Below are positions 56,440 to 64,000 of a stretch of DNA of 64,000 nt, piece by piece. The stretch lies in the NCBI GenBank assembly GCA_007922195.1, contig ML681981.1, forward strand, positions 12,997,403 through 13,061,402, in the 5' to 3' direction. The notes under the pieces were generated by a model that was not told the DNA's origin, did no database searches, and saw nothing but the letters and a program-made list of their open reading frames with translations. The stretch's first letter is position 1; each line of letters opens with the position of its first letter. The DNA is from Podocnemis expansa. Lineage: Eukaryota; Chordata; Testudines; Podocnemididae. The translations under genes and the position numbers were made by a program.

Positions 56440-57090
56440 GATTGTGGGCTAGATCCAGAAAGGGAATTTAGGCTAGCATTGAAATGACTAATTTCAAGTG
56501 CACTGCTCTAGTAGAATCTACAGGTCCAAATTAGGTGATCAGGTTCTCTATACAATACATGGAGAGATGGATGCCTAAGAATGGGATTCAAAAAGTCAAC
56601 ACCCTAAACAGAGAGCCCTCTAAGCTACCTAGTAAGAAATGCCAGAGAGAAGGGTATGGCATGAGCCCTTGCCCCTTGAAAAGAATTAGGTATCTGACTC
56701 TGAGTGTGAGGGAGGTGTCTGTCTCCACTTTGAATTCACAGTTGTGAACTCCCTCCGGGAGTTAGGCACCTCTGCCAGGTCAGTCCTTTCTCACAAAAAA
56801 CATAATAGTAGCATCCTTCTATTGCAATAGCCCCATGATCAGAACAGCCACCTTGGACATGGGAGACACCAGATTTACATTCTCTGTCAGACCCAATGGA
56901 TATTTAAGAAATTTATTCAAAATGGAACAGTTTCAGCAGCAGAGACTGAGTTCTTCCCCCCCCCCAAAGCTAGGCCACCCACCTAGAAGGTGGAAGATGT
57001 GAGTCCAAGTCCTCGCCCCTCTCAGGTAGAGTGGGGATGTGAACTTGGGTCCTTAACCACTGGATGGTTGAATAAGAGCATGGGGGTACC
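56440..57090. repeat. unclassified interspersed repeat
   Basis: Phrases such as GGCTAGATCCAGAAAGGGA and GGGAGTTAGGCACCTCTGCC suggest an old MITE. On the minus strand near 57,050, CCAGTGGTTAAGGACCCAAG resembles a tRNA-like region. Not enough to name a family. Confidence 0.35.
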
Positions 57091-59129
57091 TGTGACTTAC
57101 ATTTTGCATCTTAATTTTTGAACAGCCAATATACAACTAATTTTACAGCTTTGGTTTATCTTCATTTGTCCAAGTTTATAGAAATCTGACACTTTTAGAA
57201 GACACTGTAGCTGTACAGTTTGCAGGTGAAATATTAAAAACGTGAACTACAGAGACCTGATTTCATAACAGGCTGTACTATGTGTCTCAGTTAGAAAATG
57301 CGGTGTTTGTCACAGCACTGACCTTTATTTTTTCCATGAAAATTTACGCTCTATATTTACATAAAACAGTTTGGTGTTTAGTGACACTTGTATAATAGAT
57401 TGAACATAACATCTTTGTGTTCAGTGGGAATTGATTTTGGCATTTTATTTATGTAGCCAACAACCGTAAAGATGCATGTTTTTCTATGAAATATGTATGG
57501 CAGTAAGGAACACTGGAATCTGTACAACTTCTATACAGTTAGGAGTAGCATATTCAAGTCTTTGTGGTCACTAATGAGATTAATTAGCCTATTATATACT
57601 ATAAAAGGGATTCCAGTCTTTTCCACTCAGGTTCAAATACTTGTTTCAGGGTCCCTTTTGATTCTCAAGGTAATCCTACTTGAACAGAAATAAGGTTGGT
57701 TCTGTGATTTTAAATGTGTTTTCATGTTTTAGAGCATTTAGGGCTTTATGAAATAGAACTGAATTTCCAGGCAACCATTTGTGTTTTACGGGAAAAATAA
57801 TATAATCTTGGCAAGGGTGTTTTTTTGTAGGAGATGACACTTTGAACTTGAATTACAATATAAACAATTTTTAGTTTGGTATTTATTTTGTTTTTTAAAA
57901 ATTGTCAAATCATCCACTAGTATTTCTTTTCCCAGTTCTCCTGCAAACCCCAGTGAGCTCCACAGAAAATAGTTCCTAAACTACGTAGGAGGAATTGAAG
58001 GGGAACCTTTATTTATGTGGAATTTGGATGCTTCACAGGCATGCCTCTCCTAAAATCTAGTTTTCTTCAGTCCCTTCAGAGAGATTTATAAACATGCATT
58101 TATAAGTTGAGTGATTTAAATGGTTACAAGAGCCATGCATACTTTATTAAGTGCACGAAAGCTGTTAATATCTAAATAATTTGTACCCAACTCTCCCAAA
58201 TTTAGTCAATGGCACTATTCATCCCCAGGATTAAGCTTTAAAGAATGTACTTGAAGGCTGACATGTAAAAGTTATGATAGATCAGTTCGAATTGTGCTGG
58301 TGTCATAACATTGTTTGTAACGGAAGGCCAGTTTTAGGGAGGTTAGCATTTGTCCATAAAGTCATTAATGCATCATTCAACATGATATCTTTGCCATTTG
58401 TAAAAGTGGTTGCATTGAAATAGAAAGTATCCATGATTTTTGGTAAGGAAGTTGTATATACAAAGATTCAGTTGAAACTAACACTAGAGAAAAATAAATT
58501 TCATGGATGCCTAAGCTGAAGTCCCTGGATCTGTAGCAGTCGCTAGAGAATAAGGAAAATTAATTTAAAGTATTTTTGTTCTTCTGGTCCCAAGCCAGAT
58601 GTTTTAAATTCAGAAAAAGAAGCTTACAATGAGATTTATCTCCAGTGAAAAAAGACAGAAGAACAAATACACTTATCCTTTAGTATCAAATCGGCTTTAG
58701 TGAAAGTTAAATATCACAGTTTAAATGTGGGGGTTTTTGCCAGGAAGTCACATCTATTTTAAATATATCTTTCTAACTGATTAAGGAAATTGGAATTTTT
58801 AACAATTCACTAAGTATTAGGTTGGCTGTCTTGTATGAACTAGGGCACAGACAATAAAACTAATAAATATTCATTTATTCTCACTATTCTGGATCTTGGA
58901 ATTATTTCTGCTAAATCCAGTTGGAGGCAGATCATGCATGATGTAACATATGAACTGATCAGTTTCCACCAAACCAGCCAGTGGTTACCATTGTCTTAGT
59001 AGAATTAAACACTGGGCCTCAATGACTTTCTCACTGCCAACCATTTCTGGAATTATAGCTTTATTTTGAACAGAATGGTATTCATTATTCTCTTCTGTTA
59101 CTGCTGATGTAGATTCCTAAGCTCTGTTA
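57091..59129. other. unassigned AT-rich DNA
   Basis: No coding region or repeat recognised. Confidence 0.45.
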
Positions 59130-59313
59130 ATTTATGATTGTGTTGGTAGAAATGTGGCCATACTGTCTACTTTGGTTCCAGCTTCCAGGTGTCTGTTGAG
59201 TATAGTATCTATAGGATGATGCTGATGAAGTCTGTATCTCTGATGTCAGCATGTAGTTTTCAGTAGACCTCCTCTGCTTTCGGTCCTTTCCACTGATTGA
59301 AAATTTTTCAAGA

Positions 59314-59760
59314 GTGGTGCCTTCAGTATTCTCCCAAATGGAGTGTGCCACTGAACTCTTGGGCCCTTTGGTACCACAGACAGATGCATCTCTCAGTATC
59401 AGGACCCTCTCTGACACTGATGCAGTTAAAACTGCAGATGCTTCTCTGGTAGTTTTCACTACTTGCCTTGGTGTCAATGCACCCAGGCACTCCAGTGACT
59501 CTAGCATTGGGAGTGACCTCGCCTGTGGCATTAGCATATTCGGTACCAGCAATATCAGCTTCATTGGGAGCTCTGATTCTGAGCTTGTTCTGAGTGATGG
59601 ATGAGTCAGATTGCCCTTTGTGTCCCTCTGGAATTACTTTACCTTTCTCATAGAGCTTCTGGGATGCCTGTGCTTCAGAGTCGGGATCGTCATCTTCCCG
59701 CTTCATTTATCTGAGGAGATCTGAAGGTCTGTGGTGGACCTGTGTGGCTACCAGGGTTGA
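59314..59760 (+). pseudogene. gag-like Ser-rich remnant of DIRS element A
   Basis: The plus frame at 59,314-59,604 is rich in Ser, Asp and Thr (SDSSIGSDLAC, SSDSELVL). It stands just before RT remnants in the right orientation. Sequence identity to the intact gag is not visible, so assignment is by position and composition. Minus-strand frames over the same bases are shadows. Confidence 0.35.
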
Positions 59761-60084
59761 CACGCACCCCAAGACCGGAATGGAGGCCTCAGGCCCAGCA
59801 CCTACTGACCACCAATGCCTTACCCATACCAGTGTCCCTCTTGGACTTCCCTCTGGGTAGCTCCTTGCTCTTGGAAGTCTTGTTCTTTGTCCAGAGCTGG
59901 GAGCTGGGGGCTAAGACCAGGGCTAGAGCTGGGACTGGGATTGGTGGCAGAGCAGAGCTGGGTGATGCTTCTTTTCTGACCTTTTTTGGGGCAGTTCCGG
60001 GCCAAACGTGCCACCTGAAAATTCCCCTCAGCCCCCCCCCCAAGGAGGATATGTCTCAAAGTCTGGCAACTACTGCTCTATCAG

Positions 60085-60480
60085 TTTATTCCTGTACTGT
60101 TGCAGAATGACTGGTTTGCTACTCTGGACCTTCAGAATGCCCATTTTCATCAGGTGATTTTACAGAATCACAGGAAGATTTTTAATTTCTTGATAGGAGA
60201 GCATCATTTTCAGTACGCAGTTCTCCCTTTTGGCCTGTCTTGCATTTCTCAGGAAGAAAGGAATCCACTTTTTCCTGTACCTTGACAACTGGTTGATGAA
60301 GGGTGGCTCGGGAGAGGAGGTTCTCTCCTATGTCAACACTGCATACCATTTGTTCAACCATCTCGGACTCATTTTAAATGCCAAGAAGTTACCCTTGATT
60401 CGTGTTCACAAAATCAAGTTTATTGTGTCTATGTTGGATTCCATGTGGTTGAGAGCATTCCTATAGAATAACCACTTACA
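60085..60480 (+). pseudogene. RT remnant of DIRS element A
   Basis: Two frames: NDWFATLDLQNAHFHQVIL and FQYAVLPFGLS (60,100-60,237), then after a shift ACLAFLRKKGIHFFLYLDNW and ILNAKKLPLI (60,230-60,466). These match SLDLKDAYFHI, LPFGLC and YLDD of the 31-kb copy. The active site reads YLDN, with the second Asp changed to Asn. Confidence 0.75.
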
Positions 60481-60759
60481 CGCAATTCAACAGCTATGCC
60501 TCAGTCTGCAATCTCAGCCTGTTGGTGTTGGTATACGGGGGTTCAGTTCACCAAGCAGCATCTTCATCTCCTTCAGAGGCGGCTCAGGATCGCTTACTAC
60601 CCTGCCCTACACTCCCTGGACAGATTTGTGCGCTTTCCACCATTAGTCTCAGATGTCTTCTGCTGATGGACATCCCTGCTGAACATGTGTCACAGAGTCC
60701 CATTTACTCAGTCCTCTCCAATGAAGACAATAGCCACTGATGCTTTGCTTCTGGGTTGA

Positions 60760-61440
60760 GAGGTGCATCTGGACTCATTGAAGGTGCAGGATCTGAGGTT
60801 AGGACAGAAAATCTCACTCCATGTAAATGTGCTGGAACTTCAGACTTTTGGAATACTTGTTGTGCCTTCTGGGACTGTATCAGGCATTCAGTGATGTACA
60901 TAGTCAACGACAATATAACTGCTATCTACTGTGTGAACAAAGCCCACTCCAGGCTACTCTGCCTACAGGCAATCAACCTGTGGCAGTTCTGCTTTCAAGA
61001 GGACATCACCCTGGTATCCGTCTACTTACAAGTAGTGCAGAATGATTTTGCAGACCATCTCGACAGTATCTTCTCCCTGAGCCATGAGTGGTCCCTGAAG
61101 GCGAGTGTCCTTTTGCATTGTCTCCACAATGTGGGACATCTCCACTATTGATCTACTTCAGTGAGGGAAAACAGAAAGTGTCATCTGTTATGCTTTTTGG
61201 GGGACCCAGTCGAAGCTCCCTTTCCAGTGCCTTCCATTACAGCTGACAGTTGACTCTACTGTACACCTTTTCTCTTATTGCAATCATTCCTCAGCTCATT
61301 GCCAAGCTCAGTCCTGATCATTCCAGTATGGCCAAGACACTGCTGATTCTTAGAGCTCCTTGTTCTGTCAGTTCAGCTTCATATACTGCTTTCTCTGCAT
61401 CTCTCTTCTCACTCTGTACCATGACTGCACCCAGCATCCA
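60760..61440 (+). pseudogene. RNase H and methyltransferase-like remnant of DIRS element A
   Basis: RNase H: a shifted NVLELQTF piece near 60,820, then NDNITAIYCVNKAHSRLLCL and LWQFCFQEDITLV. VQNDFADHLDSIFSLSHEW follows, equivalent to RTDNRPCMFYIN and KDNTIADSLSR in the intact copy. The first Asp is Asn here. At 61,250-61,400 YTFSLIAIIPQLIAKLS corresponds to YAFPPTPLIPRVLSKI. Confidence 0.65.
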
Positions 61441-61459
61441 GTGACCAGCTGCCTTCACC

Positions 61460-62500
61460 TTACCATGTGGTTGCTGTGTGGCAGAATAAAGAGAAAGAGT
61501 ATTGCTCAGAGGCTACTGAGCAAGTTCTATTTAAAAGTAAGAACTCTTCTACTAGTGAAGTGGAAGAGGTTTTCCATGTGATATCTTATCTGCACAACTT
61601 CTCAACTGGGAACTTCTATCCAGAACTAAAACTTCAGAAATTGGGCTTCCCACTCAGTTCTCTGAAAGTATGCTTGACAGCAATATTAGTTTTTATACCA
61701 CTATCTGGGGGAATCAGTTTTTTCCAGCACCATGGTGATGACATTTTGAAAGGCTTTCTCTATCTGCATCCTCCAGTCTGACAGCTATTCACTTTGTAGG
61801 AGCTTAGCATGCTTTTGTCAACTCTGATGGGGTTTCCATTTGAGGCTCTTGTGTCCTGTCCACTGCCCCTCCTAATTTAGAACACTTACATTCTTGATAG
61901 CTGTCACCTCTATGGGTATGTCCACACGTCTCTTATTTAGAAACAACGCTGGTTATTTCAAAATAAAAGAGATTAGGTCCACATGACATATTCTTATTTT
62001 GAAATGACAGGCTTCGTCATTTTGAAATAAGAGCCGTCATTTCAAAATAGCTTAAACCTTCTTTAAATCGAAATGGCTGTTATTTCGAAATAGTTATTTT
62101 GAAATAACGCCGTTCGGACATGTTATTTCAAAATAACCATTATTTCGAAATAACACTTTTGCCCTTCTCTTTCCCAGAATGCCTTCCTTTTAGCCTATAT
62201 TGGGTGAGGGCATGGCCAAGGAAGGGGGCCATGTTGCCACACCTCCCATGATGCCCCTCTCCTAAAGCGAAATAGCAAGTCCTGTGTTTGGACATGCTAT
62301 TTCGCTTTGAGCTTTTCCCTTAATTTGTATTAACTTATTTTGAAATAAGGACTTTATTTCAAAATAACTCATTTCGAAATAATGATGTACGTGTGGACAT
62401 AGCCTGTGAGTGGATGAGTTGCAGACTGTGATGTCAGGGCCTCCTTATATGCAGTTCTCCAAGGACAAGGTAACACTTTGGGTGTGGCCTAAGATGGTCT
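61460..62500 (+). pseudogene. tyrosine recombinase remnant of DIRS element A, split by a MITE
   Basis: The left part has SSLKVCLTAILVFIPL, LKGFLYLHPPV and, in a shifted frame, GFPFEALVSCPLPLL followed by an 'IAVTS' end at about 61,912. The right part, after the MITE, has DELQTVMSGPPYMQFSKDKV (about 62,415-62,475), equivalent to GEIAALMAHPPYTVFYKDRV. The MITE lies where the catalytic Arg I codon should be. The His-x-x-Arg and Tyr region is missing. Confidence 0.7.
61914..62404 (+). mobile_element. MITE with GTCCACACGT ends and TTATTTCGAAATAA arms
   Basis: The left end is GGGTATGTCCACACGTC and the right end, as reverse complement, is GGCTATGTCCACACGTAC. The arms consist of repeats of TTATTTCGAAATAAC in both directions. 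The core (about 62,175-62,300; GGGTGAGGGCATGGCC and TGCCACACCTCCCATGATGC) is shared with the 10.9-kb copy. Flanking TAT and TGT may be a decayed 3-bp duplication. No transposase. Confidence 0.75.
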
Positions 62501-62504
62501 CTCT

Positions 62505-63160
62505 GCTGGACTCCACGGTGATGAGGGCCTCTTTTCCACACTCTCACTTTCTGGCCCTTGGAGGCATTATCAGGGATCTGTAAAAATTCCCCTGCACTAC
62601 AGCAAGAACCTGTTTGAGGCTGCTGGGTCACATGGTAGCCTAAACCCATGTGGTGAGACGTGCATGGCTCAGTTTGCACCCCATGCATACATGGTTGGCG
62701 TCAGTATACCGGCTGGTCAGGGACAATCTAGACACCATGGTCACGCTACCTACGAAGGTGTTAAAGACACTGGATTGGTGGTGCCTCCCCAACCCTCAGT
62801 GACCCTTGTGACTGATGCTTTGGATTTAGGCTGGAGAGCGCATCTTGGCCATCTCAAGACTCAAGGCCTATGGGAGGGCAGCGACCTGCTCCTTCACATC
62901 AACGTCAAAGATCTCAGGGCAGCGTTCCTAGCTTGCCAAGTGTTTTGGGACTTCCCGACAGGGAGAATAGTATCAGTTCAGACAGACAACACATCTGCTA
63001 TGTTTTATATCAACAGGCGGGGGGGGGGCTTGCTCTCACACTCTGTGTCACAAAGCCCTCAAGCTGTGGGAGTTCTGTATTCACCATTCAGTTCACCCAA
63101 TCACCTCATATTTACCGGGCAAGCAGAATCTGATGGCAGATGACTTCTGCAGGAGGTGCA
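62505..63160 (+). pseudogene. RT thumb and RNase H remnant of DIRS element B
   Basis: RT thumb: DSTVMRASFPHSHFLAL, then ARTCLRLLGHMVA, equivalent to RAFLPMDRFLNL and VRTCMQILGHMSA in the 31-kb copy. RNase H: LVTDALDLGWRAHLG, HINVKDLRAAFLACQVFWDF and VQTDNTSAMFYINRRGGG. After a shift in a G-run (about 63,019-63,027) comes a KQNLMADD piece near 63,125. The catalytic Glu position reads Asp (KDLRA instead of LELR). Confidence 0.75.
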
Positions 63161-63524
63161 TAACCCAGGAATGGTCATTAAAGCAGGTCTTAAGCAAGAT
63201 CTTCAGGAAGCGGGGAGTTCTCAAGTAGACCTTTTTGCTTCAATGGAGAACAAGAAGTGCAATCTCTCCTGTTCATTCAGGGGTCGCATCCCAGGCTCGA
63301 TGGCAGACGCCTTCAAGATCCCTTGGACAGGTTGCGTGTGCTGCACCTTTTCCCCAGTCCCATTGATCCCACAGGAGATCTTGAAGATCAAGCAGGACAG
63401 AGCAGCAGTCATACTCATTGTGCAAATGTGGCCAAGACAGCACTGGTACATGGCCTTGCTGAATCTCTCTGTCCAGGAGCTGATAGAGCTGCCCATGACT
63501 CCTAATCTCCTTTCTCAGGATTGA
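63156..63524 (+). pseudogene. methyltransferase-like region of DIRS element B
   Basis: VDLFASMENKKCNLSCSF, then SMADAFKIPW, CTFSPVPLIPQEILKIKQDR and AAVILIVQMWPRQHWYMALL. These align with DLFATELNKKCSQYCS, YAFPPTPLIPRVLSKI and VILIAPAWPRQPWY of the intact copy. The aromatic-Pro-Pro part is altered to FSPVPL. A stop follows at 63,522. Confidence 0.7.
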
Positions 63525-63580
63525 GGTCAGCTGCTGCACCTGAATCCTGAAATCCTTCCACCTTTGAATGTAGAACTTCC

Positions 63581-64000
63581 GTGGTTGATACAAGAGGAGT
63601 GGCAGTGTTCAGCGGCAGTCCAGGGGAGCTATGTAATAGCAGAAAGCTGGCCACGAGAACTGCATGCTGGGCTAAATGGTCGAGGTTCTTGGCATGGGCA
63701 GCCAAGGAGGGGCTCCAGCCTAGTGCAGTCCCAATTCCTTACATTCTAAATTATTTATGGGTGCTGAAGACACAAGGCCTTTCAACCTCATCAATTAAGG
63801 TTCACCTGGTGGCGATTTTGGCATTCTGTGATAAGTCCAAGGGTGCCTCTGCTTTTCAAATCCAATAGTCAAAAAGATTCTGTAAAAGGTTGGACAGATT
63901 GTTTCCATCGATTATGCCTCCCACTGTCTCAGTGTGATCTAAATTTAGTCCTGTCGAGGCTTACTGGCCCCCCACTTGAGCTGCTAGTGTCTTGTTCACT
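63581..64000 (+). pseudogene. tyrosine recombinase N-terminal part of DIRS element B, cut by the window end
   Basis: SRKLATRTACWAKWSRFLAW, then IPYILNYLWVLKTQGLSTSS and IKVHLVAILAFCDKSKG. These equal SRKPATRITYLQKWRRFSSW, LEYLANLKEEKVS and VRVHLAAISTFHD of the 31-kb recombinase. Beyond 63,868 a frame change leads to TGPPLELLVSCS at the edge. The catalytic residues lie outside the window. Confidence 0.7.

Larger units (their letters stand above)
59130..62500 (+). mobile_element. decayed DIRS element A, second subfamily
   Basis: Plus-strand remnants in DIRS order: Ser-rich gag-like region, RT palm, RNase H, methyltransferase-like region and recombinase. There are many stops and frameshifts. 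Gag and the RT fingers appear to be deleted between about 59,760 and 60,085. The recombinase is split by a MITE at 61,914-62,404. The right boundary is where recombinase sequence changes to RT sequence of copy B, near 62,500. No terminal repeats were found. Confidence 0.7.
62501..64000 (+). mobile_element. decayed DIRS element B, continues past the window end
   Basis: Starts abruptly inside the RT thumb and proceeds through RNase H, the methyltransferase-like region and the N-terminal half of the recombinase. Same subfamily as copy A by sequence character. The upstream part is missing, and no terminal repeat lies between A and B. Confidence 0.7.

Noticed and set aside
59127..59706. Minus-strand frames of 145 and 127 codons
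   Set aside because: They overlap the Ser-rich plus-strand gag-like frame in DIRS order. No domain on the minus strand.

Overview
This window looks like intergenic or intronic DNA from a turtle, or a closely related sauropsid, and most of what can be read in it is transposable elements. The evidence is the mixture of families. There are CR1 LINEs with the typical repeated ATTCTATGA-type 3' end. There are Penelope-like elements with a GIY-YIG domain, an R4/Dong-type LINE, and DIRS tyrosine-recombinase retrotransposons. Several groups of non-autonomous DNA transposons (MITEs) are also present. The background is AT-rich and poor in CpG, as in amniotes. I found no convincing host protein-coding exon and no rRNA, tRNA or snRNA gene.

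Layout. From 0.5 to 2.9 kb lies a decayed Penelope-like element on the minus strand, split by a GC-rich hAT MITE with a perfect 8-bp target duplication. From 4.05 to 5.45 kb is a young 5'-truncated CR1 with an open 445-codon frame. From 5.45 to 7.4 kb is a decayed DIRS gag, itself split by an LTR-like insert. A second copy of the GC-rich hAT MITE sits at 8.75 kb. From 10 to 30 kb there are scattered MITEs, an old CR1, short Penelope 3' ends and long unassigned AT-rich stretches.

The centrepiece is a near-complete DIRS element at 30,994-36,861. It has inverted terminal repeats, an internal complementary region that matches both outer ends exactly, and two gag-like frames. It also has an RT/RNase H/methyltransferase-like frame broken by one TGA, and an open tyrosine recombinase frame.

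From 37 to 43 kb the sequence is mostly unassigned. An LTR-like complex repeat lies at 43.3-44.2 kb, a 5'-truncated R4-type LINE set in TA-rich DNA at 45.25-46.23 kb, and a second young CR1 nested in a large MITE at 46.6-48.1 kb. At 48.7-51.9 kb an APE-type LINE has its endonuclease half inverted relative to its RT half, the geometry expected of twin priming. A Charlie-like hAT MITE follows at 53 kb. From 59.1 kb to the end of the window there are two joined, decayed DIRS copies of another subfamily, the first carrying a MITE inside its recombinase.

How the parts relate. The coding pieces serve only their own elements: gag, RT, RNase H and recombinase for DIRS, and RT with endonuclease for the LINEs and Penelope. 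The MITEs have no transposase here and must have been moved in trans. The nesting gives a relative history: Penelope before the GC-rich hAT, the large MITE before the young CR1, and the older DIRS copies before the 61.9-kb MITE. The 31-kb DIRS and the two CR1 copies look like the youngest insertions.
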